A stretch of DNA of 64,000 nucleotides, taken from positions 5,372,461-5,436,460 of the forward strand of contig CM034139.1 of assembly GCA_019914995.1 (NCBI GenBank), given 5' to 3'. The stretch comes from Acanthochlamys bracteata. Its lineage: Eukaryota > Streptophyta > Magnoliopsida > Pandanales > Velloziaceae. Numbering within the stretch: position 1 is the stretch's first letter; each line of letters starts with the position of its first letter. The notes below the pieces were generated by a model. That model saw only the letters and a program-made list of their open reading frames with translations, was not told the origin of the DNA and searched no databases. The position numbers were made by a program, and so were the translations under genes. Of the stretch, positions 41,901 through 53,894 are shown in pieces.

Positions 41901-44381
41901 GTAAAAATTAATCAATATATATTGATTAATTTTTACTATTAATGTTATCTTGATCAAGTGGCCGAATAGAAATCCATTCGTACTCCAATTGAAATGAAAT
42001 TTTATCAGCATATTACCAACTTAAGTTCTTCTTATTCAATGGTAGAGATTAAATTTTAGAAGTCTCTACGGCCACAAACGGCCATTTAGCACTTGGAGTG
42101 TGCATAAGGGTTAGGGTGCTCCTATCATTCCCTATATATATAAGGATAGGGGCACTCCCTCCCTAGTTTATGGAAGGGATAAGCTCTAAATTCAATCTCC
42201 ACCATTAGATATGAAAAATTGTGAGATATAAACATACTCACAAAATTTCAGCTCAATCAGAACACGAATTTGCCTCTATCCGGTCACTTGATCAACATCT
42301 ATTTTTTTCATTTTGATCAAGTTACCGGATGGAGATCGATCGGTAATTCAATTAAGATGAAATTTTTTGTAGAGGTTTCTAACTTATTTTTCTTTATATC
42401 TAACAGTGAAAATTGAATTTAAAAGTCATTCCGGCCATAAACCGGAGAAGTGTCCCTAAAGAGGGAGTGCCCTATATATATATATAAATTCAATGTTTAC
42501 TTTTTAAATGTTTTTCTAATTATTAGATAATATACTAATATAAACTAATTATACGAGTTAAATGGATTAATTTGAGTCAAACTGAATCCGATTCGAACCT
42601 ATTTAAATTTTCGGGTCAGTTTCAGCCAACGCAAAACTGATCCGAACCTAACTAAAATCAAAATCGAACCCGATTTAAATAACTTAATTTCGAATCGGGT
42701 TCGCAAGTCGAGTCATATATTGCCACATCTAGTCATAGCTAGGTGTGAGAGGATAGAAGCCAAAGTGCGAGAGCAGCCACATACTAGCACAACATAATAC
42801 GAAATGGATATGAAAGGAAAAATGACAACAGTTGTGATAGATATAACAAAGAAGGGAAGACTTAGACAAGATATCGAGTATAGAAGAAGTTTGATGACAT
42901 CACACGTGATACCATATTAGTATTCAGAAGCTTTGACGGGATAACTTTGACTAGCGAAAAGCTTAGTTTCTGAAGCAGAGTAGCCAAGCTACTCAAATCT
43001 CTAAGGCATCAGTGAACTCAAGATCTTCAAAAATGCCACCAACCATTCTTATCACACTCTTCAAGACTAATATTGAAATCATCCCATGTCTACCAATAGC
43101 TCTAACGCTCCACCACCATCCATTCATACGAAGACCGAGGCTCCTACAAATGCATGCACATGTCCTTTATTGCTAACTCGCATTCTATGCAAAAGGGTGA
43201 TTCTATTCTCACTTATTACAGCATGAGTGATGGGTAGGTGGGGCAAAATCGGAGTTTTTAGGGGGTTAGAGTTAACATAGGAGATGATACATATAGCCAC
43301 ATGTAAACCTATAACTTAACCTGCTTATTGTGGCAAGCTGACTACATTGTGATTTTGTAAAATTACTCCAATCAACTATTATTATATTAGTAAGTTTGCA
43401 GTATCAACATAATACAAGACTAATTACAACCTTGAAGAGGACTACATTTAATCCATTCGAAAGTTGGTGGGATCTTTATCTTCAAAAAAGTTCGGGATCT
43501 AAGTAAAAAAGCAAAGGATATATTTCCGATTAATTTACATAGTTTTTAACTACTAGCACTTCATACATTAACATTTGTAAAGCAACACTTAGACCATCAA
43601 TATTTGCTCCATTGCCACTTTACGCATGTTATTCTAGTAGCTCGACTAACTTTACTTTCACTATTATAATTATACAATTGTGGCACTCACATTGACGACA
43701 ATTAGTGTGAATTTGGCTCCACATCTTTACCATTTTAGTGGACTACTCCAAACCATATAAAGTAAGAATGCTTCACGTACGAGAGACCAAGGTAAGGAGA
43801 GCTTTTTACAAAATCAAGGGGTGAGACATTCCTTAACAAAAGTTAGAAAGATATAGAATTTAGTATATGGCATAATTACCTTGAGAAACAAAATGACTAC
43901 AAATCTTAACAATGATAGGTTACGTGGTAGGGCATTGAAGCAATGCACTCTGAAAAACTGATGCAAGCTCTAGAGAACTTTAATAAAGGAAATAAATAAA
44001 ACAACATATGTAACAACCATAAAACTTTACCAATTGATTGATGTTAGTAAGCCCAACACCTTCACCAGATCCCAAGAAAATCTCATTTTCTAGTGGTTTG
44101 TAATTCCCCAAGTAGTTCTGAATCTCTAATGGAGAGAAAAACCATAGGATCTTCACTTTCCTTCTATGATCCGAGTGCTCCCAAATTTTAATAATCTTTC
44201 CAACGTATGGCTCTGGTTCATCTTTATTGTATAGGTAAACACTATCGTACAAGTTGTACTCCACGCCATCAAATTTGAAAGATTCATAAAACTGGACATC
44301 CCTCTTGGCACCACCAATGCCCCTTTTCTTTCCCCATTGGAATTGGAGGTCCTTGTTGCCAGATTCTTTCATTGGAGTCAT
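35966..44381 (-). CDS. ASI1: ASI1/IBM2-like BAH and RRM protein (anti-silencing factor)
   Basis: Ten coding exons on the minus strand: 44381-44031, 41463-41295, 40825-40664, 40590-40265, 39570-39538, 38584-38492, 37428-37259, 36423-36315, 36219-36103 and 36016-35966. They sum to 1581 nt (526 residues), all in phase. The N-terminal BAH domain shows FQWGKKRGIGG, DVQFYESFKFDGVEYNLYDS, EPYVGKIIKIWEH and VKILWFFSPLEI. A basic disordered linker follows (RPRKKMKMDDL). An RRM covers KLVFFDCLDPSYTSSDVE, TAKVIAQVTF and GRAYAIFQTKEAADLV. ASI1/IBM2/SG1 acts in the nucleus, binding RNA of genes with heterochromatic introns and promoting distal polyadenylation. A 5'-UTR intron (44419-46656) precedes exon 44418-44031. 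Introns carry two minisatellites, a Tourist-like MITE and a hAT element. No lesion was seen in the coding exons. Confidence 0.88.
36678..37054. repeat. Minisatellite, about 4 copies of a ~94-bp unit
   Basis: The motif ATCTTCAACAAGG recurs at about 36730, 36823 and 36918, with a diverged copy near 37011, giving a period of 93-95 bp. It lies in the ASI1-like intron between exons 36423-36315 and 37428-37259. The long antisense reading frame here (36612-37001) is a by-product of the repeat. Confidence 0.9.
37569..37846. repeat. Minisatellite, 4 copies of a ~71-bp unit
   Basis: The motif GGTGTA followed by GTTACCCATGTAAA recurs at 37581, 37652, 37723 and 37795, with periods of 71, 71 and 72. Copies differ at only a few positions, so the array is younger than the 94-bp array next door. 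It lies in the ASI1-like intron 37429-38491. Confidence 0.95.
40590..40824 (-). other. Short intron plus ASI1 linker exon boundary region
   Basis: The exon at 40825-40664 (KYLLNLKEDANQLTVSGADA, plant ASI1 linker) is separated by a 73-bp intron (40663-40591) from the exon at 40590-40265. Both junctions have clear GT-AG sites and agree in phase. This supports that the low-complexity linker is coding. Confidence 0.7.
41004..41212. mobile_element. Tourist-like MITE (PIF/Harbinger type)
   Basis: The element starts GGGCTTGTTTGGTT and ends AACTAATACATGCCC, which are imperfect inverted ends. It is flanked by the 3-bp duplication TTA (41001-41003 and 41213-41215). It is 209 bp long with no ORF, in the ASI1-like intron 40826-41294. 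Flanking bases (GGAAGTGACTTTTT at about 40904; AAAAAGTCACTTCT at about 41217) form a second inverted pair, hinting that it sits inside another foldback. Confidence 0.8.
41642..42731. mobile_element. Non-autonomous hAT transposon with 8-bp target duplication
   Basis: The ends TAGGGCGGCAATATGA and TCATATTGCCACATCTA are inverted repeats. They are flanked by an exact 8-bp duplication GTCATAGC (41634-41641 and 42732-42739), the hAT hallmark. The element is 1090 bp without a transposase ORF. It lies inside the 2.6-kb ASI1-like intron 41464-44030 and contains a foldback (listed separately). A related but worn copy starts at 60233. Confidence 0.92.
42138..42480. repeat. Long inverted repeat (foldback) inside the hAT element
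   Basis: Two arms of about 165 bp face each other around about 42305. Landmarks are GGGGCACTCCCTCCCTAG with its partner CTAAAGAGGGAGTGCCC, and TCCGGTCACTTGATCAA with TTGATCAAGTTACCGGA. A third copy of one arm, in direct orientation to the second, lies at about 41945-42130. RNA from this region could fold into a long hairpin. Confidence 0.8.
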
Positions 44382-44387
44382 GGTGCA

Positions 44388-44396
44388 CTATCTCAT
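44388..44396 (-). promoter_or_regulatory. Two-codon upstream ORF before the ASI1-like start
   Basis: In the exon starting at 44418, ATG AGA TAG (44396-44388) ends 6 bases before the inferred start codon (44381). Such a minimal upstream ORF could reduce or condition translation of the main frame. Confidence 0.55.
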
Positions 44397-46656
44397 ACTT
44401 GAGACTCAAATCGGTAAGCTGCATAAACTTGACATAAGATAGTAAAATTCGTATCAAGGAGAACGAAAAAAGTCAAGCATAATATCGAGATGAAAATATC
44501 AATGACTCCTTTAGAATGCATAATGAAAATATCGACTAAACATAAGAACAAAAATAGTGATAACTCAGGAAGAATTGGTTTACGTTTAAAAGGAAGAGGA
44601 GAGGGTATGACCAAAGTAAGGGCATAAACAGGCAAGTAACCATGACTCATCCAATATCACTTCTTGATTGGGGCCCTTGACCTTCTTAACAACATGTAAC
44701 TTCTCTGGTATGCTAAATATTGGAGTGATCATTTGAAGAAAGCATGCAAGTTTCATATATTAACAACACAAATATTGCTTTTGAATGTGTGCTTCTTTGT
44801 AGCATACACATTTACTTCAACTTCTTCATCCGTGGATAATTACCTTACTTAGCCTAAGTTTCTTAATCAAAATTTGGAAACAAATATCTCTAGATTCTCC
44901 CGGAAGAAATGAGCCTTTTGTATCAAATTTCATGATGCTAAATTTTTTATGAAATACCTAGTGTTCAAAATCTAAAATTCTCATATAAGAGTCCAACAAA
45001 AGCTCTAGGAGTTACATGTAAATAAAGGTTGCCAAAAATTGCCTGTCCCAAACTACCGTCACCAAAGCAAGTAAGGTCTCCATAATTATAGTGAACTTCA
45101 AAAAATTTGAAGTATCCATATATGAAAGGAAATCTTCAATTTAAATACTAAACAAAATAAGAATAAAGATCCCCAATGAAAAGATTCATAAAAGAAAGGA
45201 GCTCTACAATATCTAGTGGTGGTCAATAGCATACAAACTTCAGTTTCTTTATAGATCTCCCCAAATTCCTTTTGTTTATCTTTTCATCTGCGTACAAGGA
45301 ACATTTAAGAAAGGCACAAATCCTTATTGCTAGGGCCAAGTAAAGTATGAATTAGGGAATTGGAGAATTAGACAGGGCAGTGAGATATCATAAAGGAAGA
45401 AAGCAAGGGTAACAAAGTTCATATAATACACTAGGAATATTTTAAGAATGAAAAAGTTGTTGTATTGAGCAAAACTAATTGGGAGCTAACTTCAATGATC
45501 CACATAATCCACAAACTACTCAGGCAATTAAAGACAAACCAGATCAGGTGCATACGGCATACAAAAATCTCCTTGATAGACACGTTTAACATCTTTGAGC
45601 TTTCTCATTCTTACCTATCTCGATCTACCTTTCCCATATAATATGGAATATGAATGTATTCACCTTAAACCAGAAGAAACATACATATATAGATACTGTT
45701 CATGTTCTGCAGTAACTAGTCTAAAAGTCTATGACTATTTTACAGCATCATTACACTTTCATTTATAGAACACTATTCACAAAGTCTATGTCTCTTCAAG
45801 TTAATACTCTTTGATTTTGTACTTAAAGAAAAGACAGTTGACAGTGCTTTGCATTGAGAAGGCATCTCAATGCCACTAAGCTCCAACAAAATGCACTGTT
45901 CAGGTAGATAAATAGCCTGATGCACAATAAACTAATTCTGCTACTTGAGCCCAAAAACCTCCAGTCTATTAGATGAAGCCTTATGGTGAAAGCAAAGAGC
46001 ATCTTCTTCTTATCGTATGAAATACTAAAACTAATATTCTCCAGAATATAATATACATGTACACAAAAGCAAAGTGCTTTAAGTAACTTTACAGCACCTT
46101 TTTCGTTCTCAATGAGTTAAAACATTGCGTGAGGAACGTGATTTCAGGTCACCATAAAAACCTTTTCACCTCAGATATCGAACTGTAAATAACCCATACG
46201 AGAAATAAGAAAGGATAATAATGTATTGCCATGTTGCCACTTTCTGAACTATCACCTATACTAATAGCCCTAAACCAACCAGCTGTTCAAAATTCAATGA
46301 TATCCAAAACTTCAAAGCTACCTAGAGGAATAAACCCCGACCTACAAGAATTTTTCAATTTTCTTTCACTCTTTCAAAATAATAGCAACAGGCACTTAAC
46401 ACTAACCTTGGAAGTTTTACTCTTCTCCAAACTGTTTGTTAAGACCAGCAATTGATTCAGTAATCGTAATAAAATGTAATAGAACAACCAACTACAAAAC
46501 AATCTTCACCCCAAGCAAAACCCTAAACCATCAATTGGACCAAAAATAAATTAATAAAATTAAAATTAAAAAAATTAAGAAGCAAAGTTTTTTCTTCTCC
46601 TTAAAAGGGTTGCTTTAATCGGAAAAAAACGAATAAAATAAGGAATATTTCTGTAC

Positions 46657-47040
46657 CTTTCGCCACTTTAAGAACGGAAGATGGCTCGAAACAATTCGAA
46701 ACTTTCGCATTCACAATTTCAAACCCTGGCAAAGAAAAACCCCATCTCGGCAACAACTGCAAAGAAACCCCCGGCTTGTTTTCTTTCCTCCCTCGGTTCC
46801 TTCTCAAGCGTTGTGGTTCCCCGAACTCATGGAAGAGTGCATGAAACGAAAATCGAGAAAAACTCGAAAATCGAAGAAAGCAAGCAAAGCAGTTGATGAC
46901 AGTTACTCAAGGGGTGAACAGAGAGTGGGAATGTGTTTGAAGCGAAGAGAATATGTAGGCAAGTGTTTGAAGAAGAAGAAGAAAGTTGGTAACTGGGAAT
47001 GGCGCAATATCTCCGAGAGAGGTGAAAACCCAAAATGAAA
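46657..47040 (-). promoter_or_regulatory. 5'-UTR exon and promoter of the ASI1-like gene
   Basis: A donor AAAG/GTACAG at 46657/46656 ends a non-coding leader exon that splices over 2.2 kb to 44418. The upstream end is not defined by sequence alone. The intron 44419-46656 has no recognisable element or ORF. Confidence 0.5.
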
Positions 47041-48857
47041 AAAGTGGGTTAAAGTGAGGGAGAGAAAAGAGAAAACTCAGAGAAGGTTTACATTAACATT
47101 TCAATATTTCATAATAGAGATTATTATTACTAATAGTAATTAAGTAATGGAAGGGGGCAGAAATTCTTATTTAAGAAACAAGTCTAACTGAGAATGTTTA
47201 GTAATATTTTTGAAAAAAAAGTTTGAAATAAACAATATTTTAAAAATAAGATCTATTATTTTTAGTTTAAAAATAATAATAGTAAATAATAATAAAATTT
47301 TTCATAAATTCTTTTATATTTTAATTCTAAATATTTAATAAAGTTATTAAAACTTAAAATAAAATAACTACAAATTTTATAAATAATTTCAAAAAACACC
47401 GGGCTGGGCCTATTATGATTGAAGTATTTAAATAAGTTTTACTTTGAAACTCGTTGTTTGAGATCGGGAAGTCTGCAGTTAGAGGTGAAGTGTTTGTTTC
47501 AAATACAAAAAGTAAATTTAAAACACGCAAAACTTTTTTTTAAATAAATTTTATTAAATTTATTTCTAACTAATAATAATAAATATTAATAAAATTTATG
47601 ATTAATTTATAATAGTAATAAAAAATAAAAACTAAAATAAAAGAAAATTGAAAAAGCATTCCAATCGATCCCAAACATCACCTTACCGATCTAGATTATA
47701 GACTTTTTACGCGTCTGTTACATATAAATAAACGGTCTAGATATAACCACGTAACTAATTAACTAATAACCGTTCTTGCTCTGTTTCTCTGGCCAGAAAC
47801 CATCATCCTCTTCTCCGATGACGACAAGAATAAGCCATGATCCCGTCTTTACCATATGTTTCCTTAATTCTACTCTCTTCTCTCTCCCTTCAACGACAAC
47901 GACAACAATAAACATACTCTTCAACTCCACCGCAAAAAGAGAAAAACATAAAAAATCTTCGCGATCTTAATCAACTCTAAAAGCTCAAAAACATACAAAA
48001 CAAAATGAATTAAACAAGAATAAGAATAAGCTGAAATTGAACAAACTTAAACTGAAAACGTTGTGCTCGGATCGCATCTAATTCACGAACCCCACACTGT
48101 TGTGCTCCATTCATCAATCTCTTTTTCAACCCGACACCAACGCCACTGCATTTATTTTCCACGTTCTCCTCAGCTACTCAAAATCTTATCATCCTGTATT
48201 CAATATATCAGATAGCTCTTTGCCAATGATTGGAAGAACTACAGATATGTTAATTCAAACCAGTTTAACCTCCCAAAACACTAAAACAAGTATTTGCTGG
48301 AAAATCAATAGAATACAGAATGAAAATTGCGTTCACCAACTACTCCATCTGTGATCTATCTGTAAGCACGATTGGGGTTGTTTTCGCCCCCAGATGATAG
48401 ACCTAAGGTTTCCTGACATGGATTTGGAACAGCAATAAGCAGGGGTGCAAGGGCAGGAAGATTCGAAATGTTGCAAATGCAAGTAGAATCATAAGAGCTT
48501 TATACATTTACAATGATGGGGGAGGAAAAACATGTTACCAGAACAATTGCATTCAACTATCAAATACTGTACATCATAATCATCTATGCACCATTAAATC
48601 CACAACCACTGCCGGCACGAGCACTATAAGACAAAAATATGGGAGCTCAAATAACCCTGAACTTTGGGTCTGGCTCCAGATACTAAAACTCCAAACCCAC
48701 CAACACAGCTACCATTTCAATCACCCCAACCCGTTTTCAAAGAGAAAAAAGAGAAGGAAACGCTAAAAGGAGAAGGTTAGAAGCATTCTACCCCATCCCA
48801 ATGACCGGAAGCAAGAAATCGTCAAAGACTGCAAATACCTAAAAGCTGCTGCTACTG
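47041..48857. other. Intergenic DNA with two AT-rich patches
   Basis: Bases 47210-47400 and 47490-47680 are AT-rich. The second begins near GTGTTTGTTTCAAA and ends near GATCCCAAACA, as in short inverted-end elements. Bases 48360-48857 are the 3' UTR of the downstream alpha/beta hydrolase. No gene was seen. Confidence 0.5.
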
Positions 48858-51800
48858 CTACAAGACATCCGTTGATGAGAGCAGCCTGACAAGGAATGGC
48901 GAAAGAGCTGCAAGAAGTGCTTTTGGACACTCCTCGTGTGGCAGATGGCCACACCCTGATATCGCAACTAGCCTCTGCAAGAGCAAATTGCAGCAAATAT
49001 CCCAGTCAAATAAAATCTTGAAGTAGACAGCTCAATAGAAAGTATATTCAAGCATAACAACAGAATCAAAAGCCAACAAGTTCAAAACATCCTATTCAAT
49101 TTAACATTTTTGGAGATTATAGGTATAGACCCAATAGACTTACAGAATTTATAAGCTTCAACGCCATGGTTTGCGCAGACTTTAGAGAAACCAGGGCATC
49201 CTCTGCACCTGCTACTACTAGAACAGGTAGGTCGTGAATGGACTTTAGCAAAGTTGCTGCATCTTGAGGTGAAAGAACAGTTCCAAAGGATAAGCGACCA
49301 ATCTCATGCAGAGCTTCATCCCATCCTTCGACAAACAATGGAGCCTGTAATGGACAGGAGCATGAAATTAGAATCACGCTGTTTTCTTTTTCCATTATCT
49401 TACATGGCTAAGAAGATTTAATGATGCAGATCTAATTGCAGAACAGCTAAACGTGTATATAGGGGGATTCACACTGATAAAGTTCAGGTTGCTAGGCCAA
49501 GAACTCCAAGGATACAGCAGGAAATTTTGTCCTTTCATAGATTAAACTTATATACTGCATAATGCTGAAAAAATGAGGTAATGAACAAGAGAATTTACTA
49601 AATGAGCAAGTACATAGTTCTCTCTTCTTGTTATCTTGGTGCATAAAATAAAACATCATACCTTATAGAGATTCAAGACCTCAGGAGTTAGCTTGGTGGG
49701 ATCATACCATGCACGGTGATTAATTACTTGAGTAATTTCAGTACGTAGTAATGGCCGAACCATATGCTTTTTGCCTAAAGATGTATGCAGTAGAATACGA
49801 GCAAATGCAGGCACAACCTCTCTTGATAAGCTGGCATTTACAAGGACTACTCCCTTAATCTCCACCTGATCGACAAATTACATTTGGATAAAATATGTCA
49901 AAGAATATAATTTAGGTATCATGTGCAACTTTATATATGAAACATACAAGATTCTGATAATTGTAGCAATTACAAAAACTCAGATAAGCTTGGCATGCAA
50001 TTGAAAGAATTCTTGCTGTTCCAATGTGAAGACTGTGAATTATATACTTAAGCTGCTACCCCAAGTTCAAAGCTCCTTTCAAACAGTTGTAAGAACAGGG
50101 GCCTGCCAGAAAATATCAAAGCCAAGAGGAACAAATAGAAACGCCTCATTATCTGCTGGAATTTTGGCCATATAAGGTGCAATCTTTATGGATATCTATC
50201 AGAATTACCAGCAAATCAACCATTTTTTCAAAGTGAAAACAGACTTTCTGTAATTGTCAGACAAAACTTTCTGGTCTACTTTCAGCCATTATCCTAAGTC
50301 ATAAGACCACCTGTAGCAGTGTTTAGCATTATTATACATAGAGTACAGTGGAGCCTAATCAGTTCTTTTGGAAATAGCAATACCACACGCAATGCGACTA
50401 TAATGCCTTTACAAGTCTGGAAAGGAAAATAAATGGTAAAGCATCTACTAAGGGTGACAACCTAGCAGCAGCATGGAAGAAGAAGAATACTGTTAAAGTT
50501 TGAATTATGCTTCTGTAACTTACTGGAGCATGTTCAAGAGATGAATGAACTCTTTCTGCAGCCTTTAATGCAAGCAGTCCTCCATCATCATGGCCAATCA
50601 AAACCACAGATGAAAACCCCATATCTGAGCAGAAGGCAAGTAGAAGCTCAACCTGGAATCATGATGGTAAGAACATATTATAAATACCTCAAGAACATCC
50701 AGATATATTGCAGACAGATCAATGAGAAAAGAAAAGATGACAATCAATGGGGAGGGCTAAGCAATTCTCTCATACTTTGGTATGACTTCCTAAATTTTAA
50801 TTATAAAGGGCGGCAAAAGATATTACAAACACAACCATTGCATTTTGCTCCTGAATGGACTCAATGGAATATGGTTCATTATAAAAAGTCACAAGTCACA
50901 AGGAAATAACAGCATGGATAGCTTCTACAGCTTCAACCCTAACCGCCTTTGAGCACGTTCACAAAATTGATATACCACACTATAGTGGTGAAGAACTCCT
51001 CTAGCTAAACCAAACACTTTTAACAGTTAAATTTCAAACTTGTTTGCACAGCAATTTGTCACTAAAATTCATAAAGGTAGAGGTATTCCAGAGAAAACAA
51101 TGAGCTAGCTCATTTACTGTTCGAAAAAGGGCAGCATTAAAATAAAGCCATGAAAAGAAATTGCAGGCTAAACAGAGACAAAACAGCTACAAGTCATCCC
51201 CATTTTGATAAAACACAACCAATGTGCATTGAAGAATATTGCATGCAAGAAGAAAAAATCCACCAACCTCTGAAATTGAAGGTACACACTGGCATTATAC
51301 GCATGCAGATTGTAAGCAGCAGATATCTATCAATTACTACACACAACTTGGGGAAGCTAGACAGAAGTACCTGAGATTCAAGTCTGTATGGGTTCTGCAA
51401 TTTCTTTGCCTCCCATTCCTTCCTGCGAGGACGAGAAGTTAACCCGCAACCTGGCCGATCAAAGGCTACCACAGTACAACCAATCTGCCGAGACAAGATA
51501 CCCATTACATGCCTCCACGAGAAGACACCACCACCAAACCCATGTATCAACACAATAGCAGGCTTCCCTCTATCATTATCTATGTCCATGCAAATGGAAG
51601 ATGGAGAGCTGTCATTAATCTCACCATAATCCAGGTTCAAAATAGGAACTTGCTCAGAGGAGAAAGTAGGTGAGTTCAAAGAGTCTGCCAACAGTGGGGC
51701 ATAAAGAGAAGAACTTTGGAATTGATTGCTAAGGCTCCTGCTAAGGTGGCACTGAACTTTTGGTAAAACTGAGAAAGCTCTCTCTGATTTAAGTCTGACT

Positions 51801-53894
51801 GAAGATGCACTAGTCGGACTGCTATCTAAGCTAGATTCCTGGAATGGAGAAGAGCCCAAAGAACACGATGGAGGGGTATCATATGGGCTGACCTTGTAGT
51901 GGAGAGTAAGCCCTTGGCAGGCCATGAACAAACTGTCTACATCTGCAAGTAGACTGATTGGAAGGCCATGTTCATCATGATTGGTTCTTCTTTTTGATTC
52001 ACTATCAGTTTTGAAACTTTTTCCCCCATTTGGATTAGGTGAACGAGGAACCTTTTGAAATCCAGCAAACAAATTCTTGTACCCTAGAACCTGCATTGAT
52101 GTATAGAGCAAATAAGCAATGATCTTATATGCAATGTAGGGTAGAGGTTACTTGGACGTAGTACTGATAAACAAGATCCATACAGCTATAAACACACAAT
52201 TACAGGATGATAGACTGTCTACAAAACGTAAATATCAAGGATTCATGACAAGTTCCTAAGTTCATGTGCTCAAAACACTTCCAATTATAACCACAGAATG
52301 AAGACACTGAAAAGTGATATTCTAGCAAGTTAACAAGTACAATATAGCAGAGGACATAACAGATTCTGGGTCTACACGGTGAAACAAGAGCTTTCTCCTT
52401 GCTCTGCAACTTATCCTGTAGGCAACCACCACATGACCAAGAGCAAAAACTAACGACAACAGGAAAAGAACAGGCATTCCCCAAGACTTCTTCAGAAGTA
52501 GCTTTTCTCTTGCAGATGCGGATGAAGTTTCCTGCTCAACTTCCTGGATAGCAGTATAGATGCAGGCCTTCACACCTAAGACGATAACTGACACAACTGA
52601 GCAGAGTGTCACTGTTCCGAGATATGGCCCATGAGAGAGACCAGGGCCATCAGTCAAGCAATAAACACCTACAAGTATAAACACATGGATAAATTAAAAC
52701 AATAACTATGCACATGAACTAGCTAGGTTTAGAAACAAAAAAGTAGTCTAGATTAACCTCTCTCCAACAGTGGGAACCTTAAATATAAAGAACTCAGAAC
52801 AGAAAGGAGGAAATGAGCGAGAAAGATCAAGCACTGGTTTAAATTCTTAAGCAATATATCTCAAAAACTTCCTAGTTCTTGATAAAATTTTATAGAGCAA
52901 AGTAAGACAAGAAATTTGCTTGACCTACTTAGAACCAAACTTACAAGGATACGTTTGAGTTATTGACAAAGACCACATATTATGCTTGTATTGCTATCAT
53001 AGACTTGTGAAAAGATTATTTATTCAACATTAATTTATCTGTACTAGAAATATAGCAAGAAACCAGCTAGTTACTACTGAATTTGATGAAAACTGTATCA
53101 GTAGATGGATTACTCTTTTTCAAGTAAATATGGAGGCAATGCAATTTAAGACAAGTCATGATCAATGCTTCTTCAAATTTTTGAATAAAGAATGTTTAGG
53201 AGTAATATAAGAGAAACCGATTGAGCCAACATGCTGTATACAGAAACAACAGAAACTTCATCAAATGGGGGCACGTTCACAATTACAATCAAAGACATCC
53301 CCATGCTCAAAATACAGTAAAGTGGAAAAAAGAAAAAAGAAAAGGTAAGCACCAATATATCATTACAGACGATACAGATGGCAACCTGCAACAAGCTCAA
53401 TTTGACATATAACAGCAATCCAAATCCCATGCCAGAAGCTGAAGAAATTTACTCCAAACTAAGCAATAAATCTACTTGCTCATCAAATAAAGCAACAATT
53501 TAACAAAAACCAGCCAGAAGAAGCCAAAAAACACCAGGAGTTAAACTTCCAAGAGTTGGAAAAAATTCAACGAGAATGAGAAAAAATGACTAACAACTAG
53601 AGAGGATCTCATAAACGAGCACTCACATAATATGACGAGCGATCTCGCAATGGAAACCAGCGGTATATCAACCAACGAGCTTCTGAACCCGTATCTCTGG
53701 AAATGCCCACGCAGACCGTAGCACCGTACGCACGCGAACTTAGACGCGATCGCTGCCGAAATAGCGACATCACATAGACCTACCAGCACCGGAGCCGACA
53801 GCATAAGCAGTGAAGCAACCATCGCCACCATGAAGAACGCTGTCCGTATTCCTCTCGTCAATCTCTCTACCGGTCCTTTCCCCCCCAACCCCAT
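48858..53894 (-). CDS. Membrane-anchored alpha/beta-hydrolase
   Basis: Seven exons on the minus strand: 53894-53627, 52668-52361, 52090-51371, 50652-50524, 49865-49662, 49344-49144 and 48974-48858. They sum to 1947 nt (648 residues). Residues 1-190 have hydrophobic segments (FFMVAMVASLLMLSAPVLVG; TVTLCSVVSVIVLGVKA; MPVLFLLSLVFALGHVVVAY), implying several membrane spans. The alpha/beta-hydrolase fold follows: oxyanion loop LIHGFGGGVFSW, VVAFDRPGCGLTSRP, the nucleophile elbow IGHDDGG, the acid region VAGAEDALV and the His motif GCGHLPHEE. The elbow carries Asp where esterases have Ser, as in epoxide hydrolases (GHDWG). A long linker with many Ser and Pro (residues about 230-330) separates membrane and catalytic parts. 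It resembles the Arabidopsis At1g52750/At1g15490/At1g80280 group, as recalled. The substrate is unknown. Confidence 0.9.

Noticed and set aside
47041-48857. LTR pair from the two AT-rich patches
   Set aside because: The patches are not similar enough to each other and lack primer-site and polypurine motifs.
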